Shown here in pieces: positions 31,981 to 44,751 of a DNA stretch of 64,000 nucleotides. The stretch's first letter is position 1. Each line of letters opens with the position of its first letter. This stretch comes from Haberlea rhodopensis (taxonomy: Eukaryota > Streptophyta > Magnoliopsida > Lamiales > Gesneriaceae): contig CAJQUN010000974.1 in assembly GCA_907163345.1 (NCBI GenBank), positions 1-64,000 of the forward strand, read 5' to 3'. Below the pieces are notes generated by a model, which saw nothing but the letters and a program-made list of their open reading frames with translations, made no database searches and had not been told where the DNA came from. A program made the position numbers and the translations under genes.

Positions 31981-34900
31981 GACTGGTACTTAGACAGTGG
32001 GTGTTCTCGTCACATGACAGGAAACGTCGAGCTGCTGTCTGAAGTCACAGAATGTACTGGACCCAAGATCATGTTCGGGGATAACTCAAAGGGTAAGACT
32101 GTGGGCAAGGGTAAGATTGTCCATGGTAATATTACTATCAATGATGTGCTGTTAGTTGAAAATTTATGCTATAATCTGATCAGTATAAGTCAACTATGTG
32201 ACAATAGTTATGCTGTAGAATTTCACAAACACACTTGCACTGTTAAATCGTCAGACGGTATGACCATGCTTGTAGGAATCAGAAATGGAAATACATATAA
32301 GATCAACTGGAATTTTGCTCAACCTGATAATCCTACTTGCTTCATCGCGAATAATGATAATAAACACTGGCTATGGCATAAACACTTGAATCATCTCAAC
32401 TTTAAGACTATCTCTAGCCTGTGTAAACATGATTTAGTTGTCGGTCTGCCCAAGATCGATTTTGCTAAGGATAAGATCTGTGAAGCTTGCCAAATGGGCA
32501 AACAGATCAGATCATCCTTCAAAAATAAGAATGTCAAATCCTCCTCACGCTGCTTAGAACTATTACATATGGACTTGTTTGGTCCTATACCAATAACAAG
32601 TTTAGGGGGAATGCGGTACCCTCCTGTTGTTATTGATAATTACTCATGTTTTACTTGGACTATATTTTTAAGCAGTAAAGATCAGACCGGTCCGAAATTG
32701 ATCAAGCTGCTGAAACGCACTCAGAATGAGAAATCATCAAGCATAGACAGGATTCGAAGTGACAAAGGCACTGAGTTTTCAAATCATAATATTGAATCCT
32801 TTCTAGAAGATCAGGGAATTAAGCATGAATTTTGAGCCGCCCGAACTCCCCAACAAAATGGAGTTGCAGAACGAAGGAACAGAACGCTTAAAGAGGCAGC
32901 AAGGACAATGCTTGCAGCTTCTGGAATTTCACAAAAGTTCTGGGCAGAAGCTGTAAATACTGCTTGCTACACTCAAAATCGGTCTATGATTAACAAGAAG
33001 TTGAATCTTACTCCATATGAAGTATGGACTGGTAACATACCGTATATCTCTCACCTTCACGTATTTGGCTGCAAATGCTTCGTTCACAATAATTGTAAGA
33101 ATCATCTTACAACATTCGAAGCTAAGTCAGATAATGGGATATTCTTAGGATATTCATCCAATAGTAAAGCTTTTCGCATCTTCAATAATCGCACTTTAAC
33201 TGTAGAAGAATCAGTTCATGTAGTGTTTGATGAATTTTTATGTATTGAGGGTAACAATGAATCAATTCAAAATCAGATGGAACATATCCATCTCGAAGCT
33301 AACAGTGATGATGAGATTGTAGCTAACAGGTCAAGAGATAATCCATCGAAACCTGAAGTACCAGATAGACCGGATCAAGGCAATGAAGCTCCTTCAGATC
33401 GAGCCGATCCGGAGGATCTAAACTCTAATGTTAAGGCAGATGCTGATAATGTTACTACTACTCATCCTTCTGGACCAGATAATCCAGAATTAAGCTATTG
33501 ATGGACAAAGAGGCATCCACCTGATCTAGTAATTGGAAGTCCTTCTGCACCTATAAGAACCAGAGGACAGATGATGGATGAATTCACTCATGCCACTTTT
33601 ATATCTAATCTGGAACCTAAAAAGATTGATGAAGCTTTGATTGATTACAACTGGATTAAAGCCATGCAAGAAGAGCATAATCAATTTGAACAAAATCAAG
33701 TCTGGAGTCTAACCCCCAGGCCAAGTGGTCTGCCTGTTATTGGAACCAGATGGGTCTTCAGAAACAAGCTAGACGCAGATGGAGTTGTGGTTAGAAACAA
33801 GGCCAGACTGGTGGCGCAAGGATTCCGACAAGAAGAAGGAATTGACTTCGATGAATCTTTTGCACCAGTCGCCAGACTTGAAGCAATCCGAATATTTCTT
33901 GCTTATGCTGCTTTTAAAGATTTCAAAGTATATCAAATGGACGTTAAGAGTGCTTTTTCTTAATGGTAAGCTTCAGGAGGAAGTCCACATTGAGCAACCT
34001 CCTGGATTTCAGAACCACTCATTTCCAGATCATGTTATCTACTGAATAAAGCAGTATATGGACTGAAACAAGCTCCAAGAGCCTGGTATGACACTCTGTC
34101 TCAATTTTTGCTGGACCACGATTTTCAGATCGGCTCAGTGGATAAAACTCTATTTAAATTTATTAAGGGGGAACATACCTTATTAGTTCAAATCTATGTT
34201 GACGATATCATTTTTGGGTCAACTAACCCCAAATTATGCGAGAGATTCTCTAAGTTAATGCAGGGACAGTTTGAGATGAGTATGATGGGAGAACTTTCAT
34301 TCTTTCTGGGTCTCCAAGTCAAACAGCTCAGCAATGGTATTTTCATAAATCAGACCAAGTATACCAAAGAGCTTCTCAAAAGGTTCAGAATGGAAACTTG
34401 TTTAACTGCATCAACTCCAATGAGTCCTTCAATCAAGCTAGATAAAGACGAAAGGGAAACATCAGTTGAATTATCTATGTATCGAGGACTGATCGGATCG
34501 CTCTTGTATCTTACAGCGAGCCGGCCTGATATAATGTTCTCAGTCATGTGCGCTAGATTTCAGTCAGATCCAAAGCAATCACATTTTATTGCTGCTAAGC
34601 GCATCCTTAAATATTTAAAAGGATCTCAGAACGTCGGTCTTTGGTACTCCAAAGATTCAAATTTCAGTCTAGTCGGATATTCAGACGCTGACTATGCTGG
34701 GTGTAAGATTGATCGCAAAAGCACCAGTGGAACATGTCAATTCTTAGGTGAAAGATTGATATCATGGTTTAGCAAGAAGCAAACATCTATTGCCACATCT
34801 ACAGCTGAAGCAGAATATCTTGCCGTTGGAAGCTGTTGCGCTCAAATGCTTTGGATTCAACATCAACTCAAAGACTATGGCATTCAAGCTGTTGAATCTC

Positions 34901-35064
34901 CAATATTTTGTGACAACACCAGTGCAATCGTTATAACGTATAATCCAGTTTTGCACTCTTGAACAAAGCATATTGATATCAGACATCATTTTATTCGAGA
35001 TCATGTTGGCAAAAAGGAAATTCGGATCGAGCATATTTCAACAGACCAGCAAGCAGCAGATATC
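31981..35064 (+). pseudogene. Element A pol, fused to the 3' ORF by a deletion
   Basis: Order: protease DWYLDSGCSRHMTG (31981); GAG-pre-integrase; integrase with MDLFGPIPITS and RSDKGTEF; a TGA at 32833 just before AARTPQQNGVAERRN; RT from about 33700 with a frameshift near 33960; YVDD at about 34197; RNase H to 35064 with GYSDADYAGC. A CGA-to-TGA stop at 34960 is apparent against B (LHSRTKHID). After AADI the sequence jumps into the 3' ORF at TDLQGKVSIFGHR, so the RNase H tail and the first part of the 3' ORF are lost. Confidence 0.9.
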
Positions 35065-35827
35065 ACTGATCTTCAGGGGAAGGTATCCATTTTTGGCCAT
35101 CGACTGCAGCCATCATTCAAGAAGAAGGAAATGGTCTTTCATTTCCAAGTTTTGTGCGAGATTGTTGCCAAGCCAATATTGGGCAAAGCCGGAAGCTATG
35201 ACGCTGTCACTGCCGAGAAATTCCGGGCCATGACTTCTATTCACTCAGGCCAGAAGATGAACTGGTCCACGATCTTGTTTGGAGTTTTGCTTGAAACGGT
35301 CATCGCATCCAAACAGGCTGTATGCTTTGCAGTTCCCCTCAGCAAGCTTTTGGAAACTTTGAATATCGAGATGGGGAAGCCGTCTGCCTTGAGTCCCTTT
35401 AAAATTCTCAACCTGAAGGGATTGGCACTACTGAAGTCCAAAAGTGCTCCACCCACTTCTTCCGATCTGGTGGCTGTCAAGATTGAACTAGGAGAAGAAT
35501 AGGCTGCTGCTAGAAAGACTCGAGTCAAGCGTAAACTGACTATCCAGACTGACTCAGAGGAAACTCAGTGTGCTCCTTCATCTCCAGCCAAGCCCCCTCC
35601 TAAGAAGCCAATAACCCAGATCACCAAGCCCATCAAAACCTTACCTCTTAAAACCTTACCTATATTGCCCTCCACAAAAGCCACCCCTGCACCCCAAACT
35701 ACAACCCAACCTTCAACAGCTCCAACCACTGTACCCAAAGTCACCATCAGAGTCCCTTCTGCCATCCCTGTGGTCAAAGGCATTGTTATCACCGAGTTGG
35801 GAGACTACACCCAATCGGGAATCAAGA
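35065..35827 (+). pseudogene. Element A 3' ORF, first part (cut by element C)
   Basis: Begins at the deletion junction with TDLQGKVSIFGHRLQPSFKK and follows the B 3' ORF closely. There is a stop near 35500. The Pro/Thr/Lys-rich stretch runs to 35827, where element C is inserted; it resumes at 44752 with SPTGKGKTILTEPLSSKPKS. Confidence 0.8.
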
Positions 35828-37881
35828 TGTAAGGACCCTAATCCTTAAGTGCGGATTACAGGCATAATTAGAGCTAATAAAAAATGATCAGAGTAAATTA
35901 ATCGTGTTGAGGCTATGAACCTTAAGAGTTACATGCCAAAATGAGGACTATCAATGGATTAATTACATTCCCTAACAAATGAATGTTATCAACTATAGTT
36001 TTACACTACTCCTAGAGTAGACACTATACAAAATAATCCTGTCCTTCATCTACCAAAAGTGCTCTTCAAGCTCACGGTCTCAACCCGTATTAGCCCCCTT
36101 CATATCATGCCAAAAGTACCTACAAGGACAACCCCCAAACATGAGCAATGATATCATTCATATACAACACAATATGAATATAAAGCGTAAATGCATAATC
36201 ATAATAAAACACTTCCTGTTTTTCCCATGCATTTCAAACGCTTCCCGTTTGGTTGTCCCTGTACCATAACTCATGAGTATAATCAATAGATTATTTTTAA
36301 TGGTCTACACATGTCATGACATAATACCATCTCATCAATATCAAATACCAATCATCAATCCCTAGTCTGTCCATCACAATGTATTTTAATGCCCCTCGCT
36401 TATTTACATATTGGCGGCATAGAATAACCTCGCTTCAATGGACATGCGGTACTCCCACCCCTCGCCTCACATTGAGCGGCAAATATCCTTTCCTCGCCCT
36501 ATATGATAACCACGCTCAAATGTGACATGCGGCGCTCCCACCCCTCGCTTCACATTTAGCGGAACCAAAACAAATAGCGGCAAGCATTAAAATCATCAAG
36601 GGATGACCACGACTCATGGGATATGCACCAATAACCATATGCATCTACAATCATCATGCATAATTCAACATGTATTTGCATCCACAATGCATAATCACAT
36701 ATATACTCGCATCCACAATGCATAAACAATGAGTATATTAGATACATGTATCGTTGGGTGCCCGTACGTCCTCTACGTACCTTTCCAAAAAGTAGGTGTG
36801 GTAGGACTTCAATTCTTTGGCTGTGTCGCCACCTGGGATGGTTCTACATATTCACACAAATCAATATTAGAACCCAATAATAGTCCGATACCAAAAATCC
36901 TACAATAAAATCCAAAAACACCATAATTTATGACTCGCGATCGATCGCGGCAAAGGGCCGATCGATCGCGAGATCACACTGCCCGAACATGAATTTTTGT
37001 TCCTTCGGCGATCGATCGCCACATTTGGCGCGATCGATCGCCACCCTCGCCGATCGATCGCCCAAACGTGGCGATCGATCGCCAAATGCTTCTGGAGCGT
37101 ACTGCCTCTTCGCGATCGATCGCCAAAAACGGGCGATCGATCGCCGAGCCCTGTATCGCGAAAAATCGCCATTAATGCTCCAAAACTTCATTCCAGCCCA
37201 TTCCAACTCCCCTACCAACAAACCAACAACATCAAATACATAATAACCTTCCATAAACACTTTAAGCACCTCAAAAATCCAACATTCACCCAAAACCACA
37301 ACAACCCAAAACAAACCCATTTAAACCATTTCCAAAATCAAATAAAACACTACAAAATCAACAATGAGGTATCCATACCTCTTGGGGACTTCAAATCTCC
37401 CAATAAACTCCACAAATCAAGATTTTTGGAAGGGTTTCTCTCCACCTTTATGCTCCAACTCGAAAATAAGGGGGAAAGGGTTTGTGGGAAGTGATTTGGG
37501 GAAAATGAGGTAAAGGTAGGGTGGGGTTGGGGTATAAAGGGGTTGGGTTAATTAAATTAAAATGCATTCCACAATCCCATGGTGTATAAAACACCCCAAC
37601 ATGATATTTTTAAAAGCATTAATCCAAAATGCACCAAAATATCAATTAAACTCATGATTTCCAATTAATTGCTAACCATGGCAAATAAATCATGCTAATA
37701 ACAAATTTTTTTTTTCAACATGCACAACATGTACCCTGAAATGCCCTCCCGGGTCACTCTATCATGTGACTAAGCATTTCAATAAGATAAATAATTCCAG
37801 CACATAATTAATTACCCCATAATTAATCATATAAACACAATTAATGCTCAAATTGCAATTAATCATTTCGGGGATATCACA
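35828..37881 (-). repeat. 3' LTR of element C
   Basis: 2054 bp. In element sense it starts TGTGATATCCCC and ends CCTTACA. It contains the eight-site palindrome array and long pyrimidine-rich stretches. A purine tract (AGTAGGGGAGTAT) lies directly before it in element sense, at about 37882-37897. Confidence 0.92.
36937..37145. repeat. CGATCGATCG palindrome array, element C 3' LTR
   Basis: Eight exact CGATCGATCG cores start at 36938, 36959, 37009, 37031, 37051, 37072, 37113 and 37134, so the steps are 21, 50, 22, 20, 21, 41 and 21. Most are extended to GGCGATCGATCGCC or a near match. Function is not known to me; the regular two-turn pairing suggests protein binding. Confidence 0.95.
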
Positions 37882-37951
37882 ATACTCCCCTACTTATAAG
37901 ATTTCGTCCTCGAAATCACATGCACTTACACCCAAAAGAAACTAAACATAA

Positions 37952-40900
37952 TCACATATCAGAGAATAGTTCCGGGTAGTGCTGCACCATATGCCGCTCC
38001 GTCTCCCACGTAGCCTCCTCGACACCCCTGCGATCCCACTGAACCTTGATCATAGGTATCACTTTGTTCCGAAGTCTACGGTCTGCTCGATCCAGAATTC
38101 TGACAGGCCGTTCCACATAAGACACATCGGATTCTAACTGAACTTCGGAAGGCTGTAATACATGCGACGGATCCGGCTCATACTTCCGCAGCATAGACAC
38201 ATGAAACACATCATGTATACCAGATAAAGAAGGCGGCAGAGCTAGTTGGTAAGCTAAGGAGCCAATGCGCTGCAAAATCTCGTACGGTCCAACATACCTC
38301 GGAGACAGTTTCCCGCGCATCCCAAATCGCACAACGCCTCTGAAAGGCGAGATCTTCAAAAAGACCTTATCTCCCAACTGAAATTCCAACGGTCTCCGCC
38401 GTTAATTCGCATAAGCTGCCTGTCTGTCATGGGCTGCTTTCATTTTCTGCCTTATCATCTTTATCTTCTCTTCCATCTCCCGAATCAACTCCGGTCCCCC
38501 GACCGATTTACGGTCCAAATCATCCCAACACAAGGGTGATCTACACCGTCTGCCATAAAGAGCTTCAAAAGGAGCCATCTGAATACTCGCCTGGTAGCTG
38601 TTATTATAAGAGAACTCTACCAAGGGTACCGAATCTTGCCAAGAAACATCGAACTCCAAAACACAAGCTCTCAACATGTCCTCGAGCGTCTGGATAGTAC
38701 GCTCGGTCTGGACATCCGTCTGAGGATGATATGCAGTGCTCAATCTAACTTCAGTTCCCAAGGCTGACTGAAGGCCTTCCCAAAAATGAGATGTGAATCG
38801 CGGATCTCGATCCGACACTATGGAAATGGGGATCCCATGCAATCTCACCACATCTCGAATATACAACTGTGCCATCCTCAAAAAGGTGAAAGTCATGCTA
38901 TAGGGGATGAAATGAGCTACCTTAGTCAATCGATCCACAATCACCCAAATAGCATCAAAGCCTGAAGTACTCATCGGCAGGTGAGTCACGAAGTCCATGG
39001 AAATGTGTTCCCACTTCCACTTCGGTATCTCTAAGCTTCTCAACTCGCCGCCAGGTCTCTGCCTCTCTGCCTTAACCTGCTGGCAGATCAAACACCTCTT
39101 AACAAAAGCGACGACATCACTCTTCATCATTTTCCACCAAAACTGACCACGCAGATCTTTATACATCTTTTTCCCGCCTGGGTGGATGCTAAGTCTGCTA
39201 CTATGAGCTCGCTCCAAGATCCCTTTACGCAACTCCGGCGTACTCGGAACCACCCAACGGTTACCCAATCTCAGGGATCCGTCATCGGCCACTCTGAACT
39301 TCGTTGGCTGACCAAGATGTACTAAAGATAACCACCTCTGAACCTCATCATCTGACCTCTGAGCTCTCCTGATGTTCTCATAGATATCTGGCTCAGCTAA
39401 CAAGGTCGATACATACACAGGTGATGCATCTATGTCGAAGTCATAGACCAGATGGCAATAGGAGGTCATCATAGCCGACAAATGGATGACGTCCTCAGCA
39501 GAACTCCTCACTTTCCGGCTCAAAGCATCTGCTGTCAAATTAGCTTTTCCGGGATGGTACTCAATCTCACAATCATAGTCTTTGAGTAAGTCCATCCACC
39601 TCCTCTGCCTCATGTTCAGCTCTGCCTGAGTGAATAAAAACTTGAGGCTCTTGTGATCCGTGTAAATGGTAAACGAAGTACCATACAAATATTGTCTCCA
39701 AATCTTCAGGGCGAAGATGATAGCCGCCAGTTCCAAGTCATGGACTGGGTATCTCGTCTCATGCGGCTTCAACTGCCTCGATGCATAAGCTACCACATGC
39801 CTATCTTGCATCAGTACACACCCAAGGCCCTGAAGTGATGCATCGGTATACAAAACAAATCTGGAGTTCTCCGTAGGGATCACTAACACTGGCGCCGTCG
39901 TCAAACGGTGCTTCAACTCCTGGAAGCTCTCCTCACAAGCTTCTGACCAAAAGAAAGGTACTCCTTTCTGGGTCAACTGTGTCAACGGCTTGGCAATCTT
40001 CGAAAAGCCCTCGACGAAGCGTCGATAATATCCGGCCAAACCAAGGAAGCTCCGTATCTCAGGTACAGAAGTGGGGGCAGCCCACTCCATCACAGCTTCA
40101 ATCTTCTTGGGATCCACAGATATTCCGCTGCTCGATATGACATGGCCCAGAAATACTACACAGCTCAACCAAAACTCACACTTACTGAGCTTGGCATACA
40201 ACTGGTGATCTCGGAGAATCTGGAGCACTGTCCTCAAGTGTTTCACGTGCTCTCCTTGCTCCGGGAATAGATGAGAATGTCGTCGATGAACACGATGACG
40301 AACTGATCAAGATACGGCTGAAACACTCTATTCATCAAGCTCATAAAGACCACTGGAGCATTCGTCACACCGAACGGCATCACTAAGAACTCATAATGTC
40401 CATATCGAGTCCGGAATGCTGTCTTCTGCACATCTTCCTCCCTGACTCGAATCTGGTGATACCCGGACCTCAAATCAATCTTGCTATACAATCTGGTACC
40501 TTGTAACTGATCAAACAAATCATCAATCCTTGGGAGAGGATATTTGTTCTTTACTGTGGCTTTATTCAGTTGCCGGTAATCGATGCACAACCGCATCGAA
40601 CCGTCCTTCTTCTTCACAAAGAGAACCGGTGCGCCCCATGGCGATACGCTCGGGCGTATATATCCCTTGTCAAGGAGATCCTGCAACTGTTCCTTCAATT
40701 CCCTCAAATCCGCCGGTGCCATCCTGTAAGGTGCACGAGAGATAGCGGATGTCCCCGGTAACAATTCGATCCCAAACTCAACTTCCCTAGCCGGTGGAAA
40801 TCCTGGGATCTCTTCTGGGAACACATCAGCAAACTCTGCTGCCACTGGTACATCCTCAACTCTCAATTCTTTATTCTTCCCAGACGTGTCCACGACATAG

Positions 40901-41610
40901 ATGAGATAGCCCGTGTGGCCACGTTCCAACAGCTGAGTCATCTTGATCGCTGAAATCAACGGAATCTTTGCACGAGAACCGTTGCCATAGAAAGTCCACT
41001 GACTACCCAAATCAGGTCTGAACTTCACTGTCTTCTGCCGGCAATCTACCACTGCCTGATATCTGTTCAGAATATCAATGCCCAAGATGCAGTCGAAGTT
41101 CGACATACCCAACACAATCAAGTCTGTCTTCAACTTGTTGCCCTCAAAATAAATGAGGCAATCTGCCATAAACTGATCAGCAATGACATTTCTTCCAGTG
41201 GGTGTCGAGACAAGGAGAGGCGTGGGTAGAGAAGACGTGCGCATATGGTGTCTCTCCACAAAGCCAACAGATACAAAAGAGTGGGAGGCACCTGTATCTA
41301 TCAAAATAAAAGCAGGGTACGTAAATAAATGACACGTACCGGCGATCACCTCCTCTGGGGCTGCCTGGGCCTGCTCTCTAGTCAGCGCATACACCTGTCC
41401 CTGGGACGGTCCCACTGTCTGACCTCCCGATGGTCGAGGCCCAAACTGTTGCCTCTGGTGTACTGTCCTGTCATCAAATCTCGGCCTGTTGCCCTGAAAC
41501 TCTGACTGTCCTCCCCGGGTGGGGCAATACCGAGAGATGTGGCCCATCTTGCCACAGCTATAACAGACAGGGCACTTATTCGAGAATGTGGCCCTCCACA
41601 ATTGTCGCAC
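37952..41610 (-). pseudogene. Element C pol: protease, RT, RNase H, integrase, chromodomain
   Basis: Minus strand. 41610-40243: zinc knuckle CYSCGKMGHISRYC, protease LIDTGASHSFVS, RT with KKKDGSMRLCIDYRQLNK and FIDDILIYS. A 1-nt deletion near 40250 shifts into 40246-38402: RNase H with LYTDASLQGLGCVL and YTDHKSLKFL, then integrase with an HHCC-like segment ending CLICQ, MDFVTHLP, VSDRDPRFTS and AYHPQTDVQTE. A TAA at about 38402 separates the last part (38389-37952), which has LGDKVFLKISP and a C-terminal chromodomain-like block (VQWDRRGVEEATWE). That tail, thought to guide integration into heterochromatin, marks a chromovirus. Confidence 0.9.
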
Positions 41611-42478
41611 CTTGGCTCCCCAGATCTATTCCCTTGCGTAGGCCCTCGGTTGGCGGACCAATTGCTCTTCTTGTTCTCCTGCTTCTGACCAAAGAATTTC
41701 TTCCCACCGAACCGTGAAGATGAAGGGGCACCACGAGGTTTAAATGGCTCTCTCCGGGGCCTCAAGCTGTCATTAGTTTGCCTCTGTTGTGGTACTTGTG
41801 GTGGCACAGCACCAGGGTAAGCTCCCACTCCAATTTCGGCAAGCTCCGCTCTTGTGAGAGCATCATCAAAAGAAGTTGGGTTATTGGTGATAACCCGGTC
41901 AAAGAGCTCCGGTCGTAACCCCTTCATAAAATTCCTCATCTTTGCGTGTCCATTGGTGGCAATGTGGGGAACATACCTCAGCAAGAGTACCGCATGGCAT
42001 AGTCTGACACTGTCATGTTCCCCTGTTTCAAACTTGCAAACTCGTCCTCCTTCGTCTGTCTCGCCGCTGCGGAGAAGTACCAGTTCAGAAACCGGGTCCT
42101 GAAGAGTGTCCAATCAATCACAGTACCCAGTGCTCTCAGTTCCATTACAGTGCTCCACCACCACATTAGAGGTTTCTTTGCCAACTGGAACTCTGCCAGC
42201 CTCAGCCAAGCTGTAACAGCACAAGGAGCCGATACAAATATCTGTTCAAGCCTTTCCAGCCACTCTTCAGCCTCCTCTCCTGATTCTGTTCCCTCAAATC
42301 GGGGCGGGTGATAAGATAGAAACTGAGTCAAGCTAATCTCACCCGGTAGCAATAACTGAGCCACTGGCTCCATGCCTACTGCTGGTGGAGGTAGAGGGTT
42401 CGCCTGTCCAACGCTAGCGTTCACGCTCCCAACATCGCCAACCTCTTCGTTAAGGTTCCCCGCATTCATAGCAGCCAT
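41560..42478 (-). pseudogene. Element C gag
   Basis: The ATG at 42478 opens MAAMNAGNLNEEVGDVGSVN. The retrotransposon gag domain follows (YHPPRFEGTESGEEAEEWLE; LNWYFSAAARQTKEDEFASL). A frameshift near 41990 leads to the next frame (LRPELFDRVITNNPTSFDDA) and an RG/Q-rich segment. A first CDNCGGPHS motif appears before a second frame change near 41560 into the zinc knuckle of the pol frame. Confidence 0.85.
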
Positions 42479-42676
42479 GCTGTAACACAAAGGTTAACAA
42501 CAATTCCAAAACAAATATACATGTTATGCCGTTAGATAACAGGAATGATAATAAGCATGTTAGTATAACAGAATATACATCAATATGCACCACATGCATA
42601 AACATGCTACAAATGTAAGCACCTAGCCAATCATGCTAAGGCTACCCTTCACTCGTTCCCGGGTTCTCTAACCACT

Positions 42677-42688
42677 GCTCTGATACCA
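42677..42688 (-). other. Primer binding site of element C
   Basis: TGGTATCAGAGC on the minus strand, four bases after the 5' LTR. Confidence 0.9.
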
Positions 42689-42692
42689 CTAA

Positions 42693-44746
42693 TGTAAGGA
42701 CCCTAATCCTTAAGTGCGGATTACAGGCATAATTAGAGCTAATAAAAAATGATCAGAGTAAATTAATCGTGTTGAGGCTATGAGCCTTAAGAGTTACATG
42801 CCAAAATGAGGACTATCAATGGATTAATTACATTCCTTAACAAATGAATGTTATCAACTATAGTTTTACACTACTTCTAGAGTAGACACTATACAAAATA
42901 ATCATGTCCTTCATCTACCAAAAGTGCTCTTCAAGCTCACGGTCTCAACCCGTATTAGCCCCCTTCATATCATGCCAAAAGTACCTACAAGGACAACCCC
43001 CAAACATGAGCAATGATATCATTCATATACAACACAATATGAATATAAAGCGTAAATGCATAATCATAATAAAACACTTCCTGTTTTTCCCATGCATTTC
43101 AAACGCTTCCCGTTTGGTTGTCCCTGTACCATAACTCATGAGTATAATCAATAGATTATTTTTAATGGTCTACACCTGTCATGACATAATACCATCTCAT
43201 CAATATCAAATACCAATCATCAATCCCTAGTCTGTCCATCACAATGTATTTTAATGCCCCTCGCGTATTTACATATAGGCGGCATAGAATAACCTCGCTT
43301 CAATGGACATGCGGTACTCCCACCCCTCGCCTCACATTGAGCGGCAAATATCCTTTCCTCGCCCTATATGATAACCACGCTCAAATGTGACATGCGGCGC
43401 TCCCACCCCTCGCTTCACATTTAGCGGAACCAAAACAAATAGCGGCAAGCATTAAAATCATCAAGGGATGACCACGACTCATGGGATATGCACCAATAAC
43501 CATATGCATCTACAATCATCATGCATAATTCAACATGTATTTGCATCCACAATGCATAATCACATATATACTCGCATCCACAATGCATAAACAATGAGTA
43601 TATTAGATACATGTACCGTTGGGTGCCCGTACGTCCTCTACGTACCTTTCCAAAAAGTAGGTGTGGTAGGACTTCAATTCTTTGGCTGTGTCGCCACCTG
43701 GGATGGTTCTACATATTCACACAAATCAATATTAGAACCCAATAATAGTCCGATACCAAAAATCCTACAATAAAATCCAAAAACACCATAATTTATGACT
43801 CGCGATCGATCGCGGCAAAGGGCCGATCGATCGCGAGATCACACTGCCCGAACATGAATTTTTGTTCCTTCGGCGATCGATCGCCACATTTGGCGCGATC
43901 GATCGCCACCCTCGCCGATCGATCGCCCAAACGTGGCGATCGATCGCCAAATGCTTCTGGAGCGTACTGCCTCTTCGCGATCGATCGCCAAAAACGGGCG
44001 ATCGATCGCCGAGCCCTGTATCGCGAAAAATCGCCATTAATGCTCCAAAACTTCATTCCAGCCCATTCCAACTCCCCTACCAACAAACCAACAACATCAA
44101 ATACATAATAACCTTCCATAAACACTTTAAGCACCTCAAAAATCCAACATTCACCCAAAACCAAAACAACCCAAAACAAACCCATTTAAACCATTTCCAA
44201 AATCAAATAAAACACTACAAAATCAACAATGAGGTATCCATACCTCTTGGGGACTTCAAATCTCCCAATAAACTCCACAAATCAAGATTTTTGGAAGGGT
44301 TTCTCTCCACCTTTATGCTCCAACTCGAAAATAAGGGGGAAAGGGTTTGTGGGAAGTGATTTGGGGAAAGTGAGGTAAAGGTAGGGTGGGGTTGGGGTAT
44401 AAAGGGGTTGGGTTAATTAAATTAAAATGCATTCCACAATCCCATGGTGTATAAAACACCCCAACATGATATTTTTAAAAGCATTAATCCAAAATGCACC
44501 AAAATATCAATTAAACTCATGATTTCCAATTAATTGCTAACCATGGCAAATAAATCATGCTAATAACAAATTTTTTTTTTCAACATGCACAACATGTACC
44601 CTGAAATGCCCTCCCGGGTCACTCTATCATGTGACTAAGCATTTCAATAAGATAAATAATTCCAGCACATAATTAATTACCCCATAATTAATCATATAAA
44701 CACAATTAATGCTCAAATTGCAATTAATCATTTCGGGGATATCACA
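42693..44746 (-). repeat. 5' LTR of element C
   Basis: 2054 bp, almost identical to 35828-37881. Confidence 0.92.
43802..44010. repeat. CGATCGATCG palindrome array, element C 5' LTR
   Basis: Eight exact cores with the same spacing as in the 3' LTR (first core at 43803, last at 43999). The two arrays look unchanged between the LTRs. Confidence 0.95.
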
Positions 44747-44751
44747 CAAGA

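Larger units (their letters stand above)
35828..44746 (-). mobile_element. Element C: Tekay/Del-type Ty3 chromovirus inserted in A
   Basis: LTRs at 35828-37881 and 42693-44746, both 2054 bp, are flanked by caaga (35823-35827 and 44747-44751). Coding is on the minus strand: gag, protease, RT, RNase H, integrase and a C-terminal chromodomain-like segment, the Ty3 order. By eye the LTRs differ at about ten positions, so the insertion is recent. Length is 8.9 kb. Gag-pol is broken by three 1-nt frameshifts and one stop. Confidence 0.92.

Noticed and set aside
36937..37145. CRISPR-like array
   Set aside because: Repeats are 10-14 bp palindromes with short linkers in a plant LTR; there are no cas genes and the genome is eukaryotic.
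36989..37243. Arg/Ser/Asp-rich repeat proteins in C LTRs
   Set aside because: Explained by the palindromic DNA array, which is open on both strands. Copies in the two LTRs are identical because the LTRs are young.
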